Shown here one piece after another: positions 11,079 to 23,185 of a stretch of DNA of 64,000 nt. Numbering within the stretch: position 1 is the first letter of the stretch; each line of letters starts with the position of its first letter. The translations under genes were made by a program, and so were the position numbers. The notes beneath the pieces are model-generated. The model was not told the DNA's origin and did not search any database. It was given only the letters and a program-made list of their open reading frames with translations. This DNA comes from Viscum album (Eukaryota > Streptophyta > Magnoliopsida > Santalales > Viscaceae): contig OY728122.1 of assembly GCA_963277665.1 (NCBI GenBank), positions 2,127,736,024 through 2,127,800,023 on the forward strand. The letters are read 5' to 3'.

Positions 11079-13500
11079 ATGACATACCTTCTCTTTATTT
11101 TTCATTAAAAGTGATTTATTACATAAAATCACACATAATACATCCCATATGGTTGATAGGTATTGTATATTTGGGAAAATAGGTATATTAAATAAAAACA
11201 TAAAACATGAATTTTTTTATATTGAAAACATCATTAACATGATAAAAATGATCCTTCATTATTAACACTTCGTGGGATATCATGAGGACATACAAAGAAA
11301 GGGGGTGATTTATAAATCACATTATGGGAATAGACAAGGAATAACAAGAATAAGAACATACATGTTAGGAATTATTCATATCATTGGATAATAAAAGGAA
11401 CAAGAATAATAATTCAGGATATAGAATTATATTTGGAACATGGGAAATGTTTCAACAACCTAATACACTCAATCAAAAATGTAGGTAAATTTTAAACCCA
11501 TCAGCACATCATAGAGGAAAATATACAATAATGGTATGAGGTAAAACCAATTTCCCACCGTCATGTATCATGATATAATGACCACCCAATTCATTAAAGA
11601 ACTATATAATTTTAGGATCACCTTTCACATTCTTTCATTATCATTCTTATGTGTGGTACATAAATCAATCAACATAGATTCATTCATTTTCATAATTTAT
11701 TACATGATCATGGATGTTGAATAAATAGTTGTTAGTTTAAAATTATATATGTCAGTGTTTGTGAAGGGGAATAGATATGATATAATTTTGGAATTGTATT
11801 AATTACACAATTGTTTAGGAATGGAAAACCCTGGTGCACTTTTAGCAACATAACAACGTCACATTTAAATTAATAAAATGGGTTGATGAGAGTGAAAGGG
11901 GTATATCATCATCTATATATTAAATGAAAAGTATGATTTGCATGGAAATATATTTCCCAAAATATGCATTTTGAAATAGATAGAGAAACATAATAAAGAA
12001 ACATGATGAATGAGGAGAAAGGGAAGTACCATTACTTTACTATGTAACCCCAATGGATTGGAATGAAAATAATGAATGAATTGGGATCCTTGGGAGGACT
12101 CTAGGATATGTAGGGAAGAGTGTGTAAGTTATCTAATAATTTTGAGTTAAGTGAAATGGGATTTCAAATGGGGTAATATTGGAAATTTAGGTGGATTTAT
12201 TTATTATTTTGGTTTTGTACTCTATATATTAAAATATTGAAAACCACAAACCATCCAATGGTTTATACCCATGGATGCATCCAAATTGGATTGGTTTACA
12301 TCTTTGAAAAAGTACATGGTCCAAACATATTAAAATATTACCATTAGAGATGTAAAGGTGTGTCAAACTCGTAATGAAATAATTTTGAAATCAAAAAATA
12401 TATAATATCTCAAGGAGGATTCATAATAGATTTACAAAATAAATGAAATAAAATTAAAATTAAAATTATTTTTAAGTGAAAACATTTATTTGATCAGGGA
12501 TAAAATTTATATTACTTATTACATAACTTTGAGGTTATTGATATTTCATAAAAAAGTATATTTATAATGTATTTAATTTTTACCCGAAAATTCAACTGTT
12601 TCAAAAAATAATAAAAAATTCACTCTCGGAAAATATAAAAATCAGAATTCAACAAATAATATTCATTTCATATTAATATTTTAATAAATATGGGAATTTT
12701 ATATTTTAAATAAAAAACTGAATTTAATTGAAAATAATAGGTTTTTAAAAATAATATAGTTTTTAACACTTTAAAAGTTAAATTTTACTTCATAAACAAT
12801 AAATTACAATTTATATTTGAAAAAAATTAAATAATAACAATATTTTTTAAAAATATTATTTAAAAAATATTTTAATTCATTAATTCATTAATTGAATTTG
12901 AATATTAACACAAAATACAATTTTTTCATTAATTTTCATTTGAAATGTAATAATAATACGATTATAATATATGCATTATTTTTAAAGAATAATGCAAATA
13001 TTTCTATTTCCAGGATCTTGATGGATATCCTTTTAATACACCCTCTTAATTCCTATGAGTGATGACTGTGATTCTGGTGATTTCATGGGGTCGGGTGAAC
13101 ATGTTTTAGTCTATGGTTTGGATGAGAATAAAATTCTACTATATATTGTTTCACTCATTCTTATGTTGTTGGATATCATCTTGGGATTGGTCAACATAAA
13201 ATCCTAGAAATGCTATCTCCCTTAGAAGCTCTGATAAATTGGATTCATTGGGTACAATACTACTTCTTGAGTCCTTCACATCATTTTTGGTTGTGTAAAA
13301 GATTTGTTATAATCAATATATTTATATTAGTCATGTGATCAATGTTCAATGGCTAAATAATCTATAGTAAAGATAATTAACGGTAACTAAATTATAATAT
13401 GATATAAAAAATAAATAAATTCATATGTTTTCTATAGCCACATGATATTTAATTAATTCAACAATGAAGAATTTTATTCATAATAGTCTGGGTCATTAAA
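11079..13500 (-). repeat. Element 1, 5' LTR
   Basis: Partner of 3783-6020. The high-coordinate end is set by GGTCATTAAA at 13491-13500, which matches GGTAATTACA at 6011-6020. In element orientation it reads TTTAATGACCCAGACTATTA, a decayed TGTAATGACC-type LTR start. Heavily diverged from its partner, with many substitutions and small indels. Confidence 0.82.
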
Positions 13501-15650
13501 ACCATGTTCACTTAACAACAAGAAGATTGCACAACCAACCCAAAACATACAAATAGGGAATACAATGTGCTAATATGTTGTTATTAATATAATATCTAGT
13601 AATATGAAATTATTTATTCTATTTTTTATGATATAATCTTTAAATTTGTAACTTTTTATTATTACTTTAGAAGTGAATATATAATGAGTTTGATAAAATA
13701 TTTATTTTGATATAAATAATTTAAAATTTATTTTTTTGGGAAATATAATGCATCTATTAAAACACCATTTTTTATAAATGAATTATTTTTTATAAAAATA
13801 TTATTCTCAAAAAATATTATTGTAATATTATTTTTGTTTATAAATATATGATTATATAATCCAAAGAAATCTAATGTATTTTTTAGAAAGTTTGGAATAT
13901 TTTTTGTATAATAGTAGAATGTATTTATTTCTTAAATATAGATAATTGTTTAAATGTGAAAATTCAAAAATTTCATGAATTATTTTGATAAAATAAATAT
14001 TAATTTTTATGTTATTGCTTTCATATTAATTAATTGTTATTTTATCTTAATTTTTTATGGAGGTAATGTTTTCATATGAAAACTAAATATGATATAAATA
14101 TAAAATATCTATTATGATATTATAATAGCCCAAATATAATTTAATATATACAATATAGGGAATTAAAGACCTTAAATATATTTCCTTATGAAAATAATGC
14201 TTGTTGACATTAATTTATTAATTTACTAAACAATTACTAAATCCCCCAAATCTGATATTATATTGAATTGTTCTAAAATATATATTTTTTAAATATATGA
14301 CCTTACTCCGTGTAACCAATGGTACTATTTTAATATTCTCATTTCATGAACATATAAAAAATCATTATCCACTCCTCTTAGGTAGGAACAATTTTAAAAA
14401 CATTTGGACGTTTTTATGATTTCATTATTTTGATATATCATTTCTTGAGTTATATTTGGAAATTAATAATCAATTCCCCTCTCTTTTGTTATAAAAACTC
14501 TGCCTACAACCCCCTCCACTTCACTGAAAACAATTTTATCATGAATCTTCTACACTTATCCATATCTAAATCCTCACAATATATTACTAGGTTTATAAAA
14601 GGATCCTCTAATGTTATTAGATGAACCCTTATTTGGTAATGCATTCTATTTCTCTTCATTTTATTCAATTATATTAATTGTAATAAGCCATTTGGTTTAC
14701 AATACATCTTGTGGTAATTTTTTTACAAATCCATTTACTACTATTATTAACCCCATGAAATGATATACAACCTTCCAATATAATTAAACCTGTATATGTT
14801 ACATTTTTCACACCAATTATATTGGGGTAATTGTCCGAAGATTTTCTATGTCCACTATTTATATTATAAATACTCATATAGATTACAAGTAAAGGGTTTC
14901 CACAGGCATATAAATTTCCTTCATTTATTTGGGACATAACCATTTCCAACCCACACCACATCATCATGGGTTTATTAGTGATGAAAAATTTTCTTATTTT
15001 TTATTATGTATATGGCACATAAATTTATGTACACGATTTTAATTTCAATGGTGAGATTGATAATATATAGCACACTAATTAGTTAGTTTATGTTTTAATG
15101 TCATTAGATAATTTATATAGTGTACATGATGTTATCCTAAAATCAATATGTTTTGATGTGCCATCAGATTTAATTAACTTCTTGTATGATTGTATTTTTT
15201 TCTATCACATTCCCATATTTCCTTAATGTTATTATATAATACCATTCTTTGATATTCATGTTTATTATTTCCACCCTTTTATTTAACATTAATATGAATC
15301 ATGAATCAAATATATTACATTCATCATGTTACTATTTTATTAAACTCATTTTTTTATTTATATATTACCCATTTTTTTGTTTTCCCTGGATAATCCAATG
15401 TACTTTTGAATATAAATATATTTTAAGAACATGTTCTGGTATTTTTAAATAAGATTATTATAACTATATTTAATTTTATTATTCTATGTATTAAATGTCC
15501 CAATTAAACCATTCCAATCATTTTTTTTCATACAATTATATGTGACCTTAGGTGATAAATCAAGAATTACTTTTTTTTAAAAAATATAACGGTACTCATA
15601 GTTTTTATGAGAGAAATGTATTTATATTTTCGGTTATTGGGTTTAGAAAC
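13501..15650 (+). repeat. Element 2, 5' LTR lacking its first ~0.4 kb
   Basis: Aligns with about 21057-23185 of the 3' LTR. Landmarks: ACCATGTTCA (13501 and 21057), the TATA box (14490 and 22040), and ATTTTATCATGAAT against AATTTATCATGAAT (about 14533 and 22082). The part corresponding to 20639-21056 is missing. The PBS that should follow near 15650 is badly decayed (ATTGAAATC at most). Confidence 0.65.
14490..14498 (+). promoter_or_regulatory. TATA box of element 2, 5' LTR
   Basis: TATAAAAAC after a pyrimidine-rich stretch, at the same place as TATAAATCA (22040) in the partner LTR. Predicted from sequence and position only. Confidence 0.5.
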
Positions 15651-17100
15651 CCATATTGAAATCTTTTAGATTAATAATAACCATTAGATAACTACCATAA
15701 ATATTGTAAAATTAAATATTGAATTGTTTCCATGTATGAAAATATCTATCTGGATACTTCAAGTGGATGTGAATGTTGAACAATTATAACTAGTGATATT
15801 AATAATGAAATTTATTTATTTTGTTTTAAATAGATCATCACTTTGTACAAGATATATATCACTATAAATTAATCTATATTGAGACACTTGAGGGATATGT
15901 TTCAATCAAAGTAATCACTTTCCAACCCATTATGAAGGGAATACAGATTCCCTTAAAATTTTATGTTATGAAAAAAACCATGTATAACTAATATTGAATC
16001 CTGAAAATTCACATGTTTGGTAATATAAGTTATTTATGAGTTATCCCATCATTATTTATATTTTTCCTATTTATGTTTGTAAATATTTTATAATTATCAT
16101 TCATAATTCTCCCTTTATTTAGTCAATTGATAAAAATTAGTTGAACCAAGTCAACATATATCATGGAGGGTAATTTGATGATTTGCACAATGATAATTTT
16201 AACACGATTCATTCAATAGTCATGAAATTCATGACAATACAAACTCAATTAACTCATGTTTTTATCTGAATCGTTAATCAAGGATATAACCCATATACCC
16301 ATATGATGGAGGATGTTGAAATATAAACTATTATTTGGTTATAGCCTCAAATATATTATGGATATTCATAATTGAAAACCAAAATTTAAAGGATCAAATC
16401 CATTTAAAATAATAATATTAGATACTAAAGAATATGAATTTGAATGTCATAATTTTTTTTATTATATGAATAGAAGATATAGTCAATGGACGATGTTGAA
16501 AAAAAATTCAATGATCCAAGTGAAGATTGATGCAATTAAATGAATTTTTAAAATAAATGAAAAATATTTTCCATAAACGCATTGATGTTAAATTGGGAGG
16601 TATATCATTATGATAATGAAAACTGATAAAAAATACATCAAATAATTTGATTTAAACATAAAAAGAGCTTCATGATATGAAAAATGATGTTTAATTGACC
16701 AAAATGAATTTTTGAAATCTTTTTTAGGGGTATTAATCCATATATATTGACTGATTTGATGAATTAAAGTATTAATAGCTTTGTGTATATTGTCTTATGT
16801 GAACCTAATATTGAAATAGAGATTTGTGAATATCATTAGTCTAATAGGACAATAGATAGTGTGTATAGAGTAGATTTTAAATATGATAGATCTATAGTGA
16901 ATTCCCAAAATGGAATAAAATTCTAACATCCCACTAGTCAAAAGTTTGGAAAGTAGCATGCAAGATGTATCTTGAAGCAGGAAAGGAAATGATATTGGTT
17001 TGAGAATGATAGAACCCATTATAAATAATAATAATTCAAGAAACCCACCATCTTAATAGAACACCTGATTTCAATTATCAACCTACATTTTTCATTATAG
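15651..17100 (+). other. Element 2 leader and gag region, unresolved
   Basis: By position this holds the leader and gag of element 2. No protein motif was recognised. Very AT-rich, with stops in all frames. Confidence 0.35.
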
Positions 17101-17142
17101 TGTTTCAAATGCAAGGAAGAATAAAACTATGAAAAAAAATTC
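17101..17142 (+). pseudogene. Possible remnant of a gag zinc knuckle, element 2
   Basis: Reads CFKCKEE, then a stop, then NYEKKF. The first two Cys of a C-x2-C-x4-H-x4-C knuckle are present, but the His and last Cys positions read Asn and Phe. The position upstream of RT fits gag. Weak on its own. Confidence 0.35.
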
Positions 17143-18277
17143 TCTATGAATTGGTTTTTTGGTGAATATTGACGACAAAAACCACACATTCTTAGAGAAA
17201 AGGGATCAAAATAGTACATTACAACATATTTAGAAGATCCTTATAATGATGTGTTGATAGGTAAGCCAGTTATTCATTCATGGGTAAAAAAACATAATTA
17301 TTTTGATTATTATCATTCAATCATATTGTTAATGTTTAGTTGAACCATTTAAACAACATCTCAAAATAATGAAGTGAATATGTTAGTAAATATGAATGTT
17401 GTGAAATTATTACATTCTAAGTATATATTATCTCCCCAATCCATATTTATAGAAAGAATTTTGCAATGAAATTTTTTATACTCCCTTATATACAATTCGA
17501 TGAAATTCATGTTATTGTGTTCTTATCATTATATTGGGAAAAAATAAAGTGAAGAGAAAAGGAAATTACCCTCCATATAAATAAATTTCCTCTAATTTTT
17601 TACACATACAAGGTGGTGGATGTATCTATTTAGGGAATCATTATGCCAGTAATATATTTTATTTATTAATAATATAGAATATATACATCAAATGATTGGG
17701 ACTAAGGGAAATGTCATCCTTGGTGGTATTCTCATTGTAATATTATTTGCAGCTAAAATTCCCAATGAATTGTCTACCTTCCTCCTAACCAAGAGGATTT
17801 GTTCTCGATGAAATATACACATGTAGAATTTATAATATTCAATACTCCATAAAGAATTTCCATTTTGGAACATGAATAGTTGAATAAGAAATAATAATAG
17901 TTTCTATATATTGGGCTTATACACCATTGAACCCCACCATGGGGTTCCTTGGTCCTCCACGTGAAGAAAAATTATTTTTCAATGAAACCCTGAATTTATT
18001 ATCATGATAAAAAAATTATCACAATATATAACATGAATCATATATCCTTGATTGATGACTAGTTTGATTGTACTTGTATATCTCAATACTTCTATAATGT
18101 GTATTTTTTCTAGGAAAATACAGAGTAAAAATTTAATAATAGAGATAATCACAAAAGTATTTTACAAATTATTTACAAGAACTATATGTTAATAGATATT
18201 ATGTTTATAAATTTTTTTTTCATGTTTTCATGATAGAGATAATTATAAGCATATTTAGGAGTTACTATGAATATTTA
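17143..18277 (+). pseudogene. Element 2 protease and N-terminal RT, badly decayed
   Basis: Expected by position between the gag knuckle and the RT active site. I could not align specific motifs. A 61-codon minus-strand frame at 17688-17873 is a shadow. Confidence 0.35.
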
Positions 18278-18486
18278 TTTATAGTCTCTATAGATGATAT
18301 TCTCAATAACTCTAAAATCCAGAAGGATGGTGAAAGTATTGGAATGCTGTAGTACATACCATGAAAATTTATGATTTATATGTGAGTTAAAATAAATTCT
18401 TGTTTTAGATAGTGAATTTGAATTTCATATAGAGTTTATAAAATATAAATGGGATATCTATGGATCCCTTAAAAATAGTGTCAATT
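18278..18486 (+). pseudogene. Decayed reverse transcriptase core, element 2
   Basis: FIVSIDDILNNSK at 18278-18316 is the RT active site (family form FV-VYIDDILIYSK, with Tyr replaced by Ser). It is followed at 18448-18486 by NGISMDPLKIVSI, matching the KDGISVDP-KVEAI segment at the usual distance. Stops between the two show it is dead. Confidence 0.87.
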
Positions 18487-18723
18487 TGAGAATATCACAT
18501 ACCAATACTTATTATTAAGATATGTTGATTCAATGTGTATTATGTGTAATAGCATTGATCTCTATGAGACATCCCAAGATAATCCTTCCCACTAACTAAG
18601 ATTAATAACACATGATTGATATTTTTATTTATTGGTGAATATAATAATATAACTAATCAGTAAAATAAAAGGTCAATCATAACAAATGTACTCACTTTAC
18701 ACAACAGTGGGAAAGGAATTTTG

Positions 18724-18801
18724 ATCTTCAGTGATGCATCGAAAAATGGTTTGTGTTATCTACACATGAATGATGGTATAATTATTACATATTCCATAGA
18801 C
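18724..18801 (+). pseudogene. Decayed RNase H, element 2
   Basis: IFSDASKNGLCYLHMNDGII is readable in one frame and ends ITYSIDL, matching Y-DAS-NGLGCVLMQ-GKVIAYAS. The first catalytic Asp is kept. The remainder downstream to integrase is not readable. Confidence 0.87.
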
Positions 18802-19966
18802 CTATTTAATATCCCATAGATGAAAAATCGAAAAAATTTTGTATAATTGGATTCAATGGTATTTTGTTTGATGATTTGGAGACATTTCCTATAATGGTAA
18901 AAGTGTGGAATATTTACAGATCATAAAGGATATAGGTGTATATTCAAAAAAGGATCTATATACTTGGTTACTAAGGTTGTATAGAAATATCATGGATTAA
19001 TATTATTTAAGAAATTAAATTCAAATGATGTTGAATTATTTAATGATTTTTTTAGATGAAAGGATCATGAAATGAAATCTGAAATGATAATTAAAAAAGA
19101 TCCAATATTCTGGGATATGATAATGAATAACACGAGAATAAAAAAAGGAACATTAAATTTTTTTTTATGAATTAATTATCAACCATAAAATAATGATAGC
19201 GTGTTGGTTTCCAAAATAGATGATAAAGGTAATTAATAAATAATATTGAATGCTAAAGTGTTCATATTTTCTAATAATAGAGTAATGTGTTTTAGAATCA
19301 GGATATGTGTCCCATAAAAATTCATCTAAATTGGGGAAATCATGATGATTCATATAGCTCACCCAATATTCAACCTATAACCACTAAGATATATACACAT
19401 ATGTTGATAAACACTGGATGTAAATGAATTAATAAGGATATTATAGAAATTGAATCTAAATATTTTGTACTGAATGATGTCGACACTAAGTAACAGAATT
19501 GTAAGGGTATGATTCCACCACTTACCATGCATTAATATAAATCAGAAAATATAAAAATGTATCACATCTTCAGAAACCCATGAAATATATTTGAAATAAT
19601 TCCTTCTAGGTGGTAGTATATCCCATTTAAAAGGAAATAATATTTCCTTATAATCAAGTAAGTTTTATTTATCTCATCAAAAATGATAATATATATATAT
19701 GGGAAGTGGTAAGACTTCCTAGAGGACCCCAAATTATGGTATCTCAAACATATCCTAATTTAACCTTGAGGTTATAGATAAGTTTTAGTAAGAATAGCTA
19801 ACATATACTTATTTTATTACTTCTTATCAACATTACATTTATGGTTGGACTAAAATACATATTCAAACTATATAGGATATTCCGAGTCCTTATTGAATGT
19901 ATTTCAATAGATGTTAGTTTCACCAACTTCACCTAATGGTGTTTTGATAGAAAAATAGTCTCCATC
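18802..19966 (+). pseudogene. Element 2 RNase H tail and integrase core, badly decayed
   Basis: By position this should contain the end of RNase H and the zinc-binding and catalytic parts of integrase. No motif was secure enough to name. The minus-strand frames at 19165-19362 and 19562-19747 are shadows with no similarity recognised. Confidence 0.4.
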
Positions 19967-20377
19967 GTGGAATTAAAAATATATCATATAAGGCTCTCTA
20001 TGGGACAATGTGTTGGAATCCAACATAATATAATGAGGATGGAAAGAAAACGATTATGGAAACCATTATTATCTAAGATAATGGCATATAATGTTGAAAA
20101 TGTTAAATGTCATATGAAATTTTATCAAAGAGGTAAGAAAATATACACCAACAATAATCAAAGATACCACTATATTAATGTTAGAGATAAATTTTTCTTT
20201 TATTTATCACCATGGAATAAATTCAAGTGGTTTGTTGAGAAAGAAATTCATAATCCAAGGTACATCAACCACACAATGATTCTTGATCGCATGAGAGATT
20301 TTGAATATCTACTGACTCCAAAAAATAACATATATCAAATAGATGATTTGTTCCATGTATCCCAAAAGATGATTTAA
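19967..20377 (+). pseudogene. Integrase C-terminal fragment, surviving 136-codon open frame, element 2
   Basis: The frame starts inside integrase, not at a natural start. Residues about 5-15 resemble the ALYGRRCR-P segment. Residues about 60-80 read KIYTNNNQRYHYINVRDKFF, matching KSYAD-RRR-LEF-VGDKVF. Then come YLSPWNKFKWF (family VSPWKGV-RF) and PRYINHTMILDRM, corresponding to the GPY/F-module segment PRYIGPFEILERI with the Gly-Pro lost. The frame ends IDDLFHVSQKMI, matching H-VFHVSQLRKY. It is the longest plausible coding remnant in the old elements. Because it is cut from its domain start and the rest of pol is dead, I call it a pseudogene fragment. Confidence 0.9.
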
Positions 20378-20627
20378 AAACAAAACCCTCATATGTATTG
20401 AATTCATAGGTTTTATGCATAGATAATGAACTTTTATATGGGGAGAATTTAATTAGAATATTTGTTCCTAGAAGAAATAATACACATAATAATAAATCTG
20501 ACATAGACAATAGGATATGGAAAAAGAAATGTTTTAGGACAAGACATTGGAATATGAAGTTGTGATAAAACTGAAGTTCCGTAAGCTATTCTAGTGTGAA
20601 AAATGAAATTTCGATGGTGAAATTGCT
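20378..20627 (+). pseudogene. Element 2 pol C-terminal tail before the PPT
   Basis: The space between the integrase C-terminus and the polypurine tract, where chromoviruses carry a chromodomain. Only vague similarity is visible, so presence of a chromodomain is not claimed. Confidence 0.35.
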
Positions 20628-20638
20628 AAGGGGGAGTA
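20628..20638 (+). other. Polypurine tract of element 2
   Basis: AAGGGGGAGTA directly precedes TGTAATGAC, the start of the 3' LTR. Well preserved; it fixes orientation and LTR edge. Confidence 0.88.
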
Positions 20639-23185
20639 TGTAATGACTATAACATTTATAAATGAAACATACTTTCAAATAAAAAAATAAAATATTATAA
20701 AATGTATTTATAGAAAACACATGCACTTTTTTGGTTGTTTTGGACAATTATAAAATCGATAATTTTGGATTTACAATACTTTTATTAATCAAAATATTTT
20801 TTATTGTAGTTATTTTTTAGTAACAGTAATGATTAATATATAATAATGTTTATGATATAGACTAATTGACAAAGAGAGAAAATGTAATATTCTCGAAAAG
20901 TATGGTCATACCCTATGTATCCCATTTATTAGTGATTTTGAGAGGGATGGTATAAATAGGATTACACTTTATTATGATGGAGATGAGATTCATCAAAATA
21001 TGCTTTATAAAAAATGTCTCTAGGAGATGTTAAAGATTAAAGTTATAAGGACCCAAACCATGTTCATCAAACCAGCCCATTAAAGCACTACCATCGAACT
21101 CCATACCTTGAGGGTGTAAATTGTTGTAATAAATTCATGTGTTTCTAAACCCGAGTAAAATGGATTTCCCTATTTTAATTTATTAAGGAATAATTATTAT
21201 ATTTATCCCTTTTAATTACTAGTTTATAAATGAATAGATATTGTGTATGATTTAAAATATATTATGAATTTAAGAAATCATGTTGAATTTTTGAAAAATA
21301 TATAGTTTCAATTAAAAATTATATTTTTTTGAAAATTTGAAGAAATATTGGGATTAATTTTATTTTCCTAAATTATTAAATATTAAAATATAGACTGATA
21401 TAGATATATTATAATATAATTTAATGAACTCCAATGTAATTTTTATAGTGTTGAAATATATTAGAATACTAAAAATAAGAATATTATGATAAATAAGTAT
21501 TCTTAAATAAATATAAATATTCCTTTATACAGAGAATACTATTAATATAAAAATATTAATTTGTAATGTAGCCTATTTAATGTATTGGATTTTTATTTTT
21601 AATAATATTTTCAGATAACACAGTTTTTTGGGAAATATTAAATAGATAATGAATATAGGTTATATATTTTGATATATTAAATTTCATAAACTGTTTTTAT
21701 ATATAAAATTATAAGAATCCAAAAATAAAAAGGTTTTCCCTAAAAGATAATTATTGTTATAAATTATTTGATTAATTTTTTAATGTTCATCGAATCCTTG
21801 AAAGGATATATTATATTTGAAAGCATGAAAATAAATTATTTTTAAAAATGACATAAAATAGATATTTCTATTTTATTATTTTAGTGTGTTTGGTTTTTGG
21901 CCATCAATGATATTGATTACCACAACTCATTTTTATAAACCACGGGGAACGTGTGGTACTTTTGTGGTTTTATTATATAAATATATAAGTGTCAAATACC
22001 ATTGTTTAAAAATTAATAATGTTCACATATCAATGTTGTTATAAATCACACACAATCTCCCACTCACATTCAATCAATACTAATTTATCATGAATTTTAT
22101 CTACTTGTCCTTCTCTAAATACCTCATGTGCTATTCCCCTATTCTTCATAATCATCTCTCCAAATTTTAAAGGTTTTATCTTAAAGAAATGAAATACCTT
22201 CCTCTTATTTATGTTCATGTACCTTATTCTAGTTATGAATTTTGATTACAAATTTTTAATTTTGTTATATGTTTTTAAACATACAATTACATCCACTGTG
22301 ATTCTTTTTAATGATATAAAACCTTTCACTCCCATTAAACCCTTCCACGAACCATTAATTTCACCCATTTTGTTATCAGAATTATCCCACAATTTTCAAA
22401 ACTACACTTTGTTATTATAGAGATCCATCCCCATCTATAATCAATGGTATTCACCAAGATGTACCAAACAATCATTTATTTAGTAATATCATGTTATTAA
22501 TTCACATTGATAAATAATTTTCTTAAATGTGATGAAATACGATTTTATATTGTATGATTAATTAGAAAAGAGGCATGTACATGACATGAATGATATGGGT
22601 GGGCGACAAATTATACCGGCTGCTAATGTATTAGTAAATGTTTTTATCTCTAGAGATATCTCTTATTGTTCATGAATTCTTATCCTCAGATTCCTTGTTT
22701 TGTTATCCGGGTGGTTACACTTGAATTTTTCTTATGATTTTAGTATATATGTGGTAACCACATATCCATATTTCCATGATGTTATTATCTTATATCATAC
22801 ATTGATGATGATGGTTATGAATCTCCCTCATTAATATCACCATGATGTGTCTACTGAGAAATATTTATTACATTCTTCATGTTATGATTTGAATATTCAT
22901 TTAATTATCTCCAGACATCACTAATATATTATGAACATTACTAGGTTTTCTGATTCTATATTAGAATGTTAATGAAACTAAATGTCATTCTATGGTTTTT
23001 TGATAAAAATATTCTTGTATTGGTGTTTAATGTAAATTTTTTGTGTATGTAATTTAACAAATACACTCAAATTATACATATATGGGTATTTTATTATTCA
23101 TGTAATTATATATGTAGTCATTAATTAATGTTAAGTAAATATATGGGTTTTCAAACAGCCCCTATCAGTTTTTTGTACAATATTT
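20639..23185 (+). repeat. Element 2, 3' LTR
   Basis: Starts TGTAATGACTAT after the polypurine tract. Aligns with 13501-15650 from about position 21057 onward. The right edge near the CAGCCCCTATCAG stretch is an estimate from LTR spacing. Confidence 0.72.
22040..22048 (+). promoter_or_regulatory. TATA box of element 2, 3' LTR
   Basis: TATAAATCA at the place equivalent to 14490 in the partner LTR. Confidence 0.45.

Larger units (their letters stand above)
3783..13500 (-). mobile_element. Element 1: degenerate full-length Ty3/Gypsy retrotransposon
   Basis: Layout on the minus strand: 5' LTR (about 11079-13500), PBS (11059-11076), gag/protease region, RT, RNase H, integrase, PPT (6021-6043), 3' LTR (about 3783-6020). 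The LTRs are alignable by eye over their whole length but strongly diverged. The order RT-RNase H-integrase is diagnostic for Ty3/Gypsy rather than Ty1/Copia. All coding parts carry multiple stops and frameshifts, so the copy is dead. No target duplication could be identified; the left boundary is uncertain by roughly 10 bp. CpG is nearly absent, as expected for an old methylated copy. Confidence 0.88.
13501..23185 (+). mobile_element. Element 2: degenerate Ty3/Gypsy retrotransposon, 5' LTR truncated
   Basis: Plus-strand order: truncated 5' LTR (13501-about 15650), gag region, RT (SIDDIL at about 18287), RNase H (18724), integrase C-terminus (19967-20377), PPT (20628-20638), 3' LTR (20639-about 23185). 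Corresponding LTR landmarks keep nearly equal spacing: from ACCATGTTCA to the TATA box is 989 bp in one and 983 bp in the other. All coding parts are broken except one surviving open frame over the integrase C-terminus. The outer right edge is approximate and no target duplication was identified. Confidence 0.83.

Noticed and set aside
19165..19747. Minus-strand frames of 65 and 61 codons
   Set aside because: Antisense to the integrase region of element 2, with no similarity recognised.
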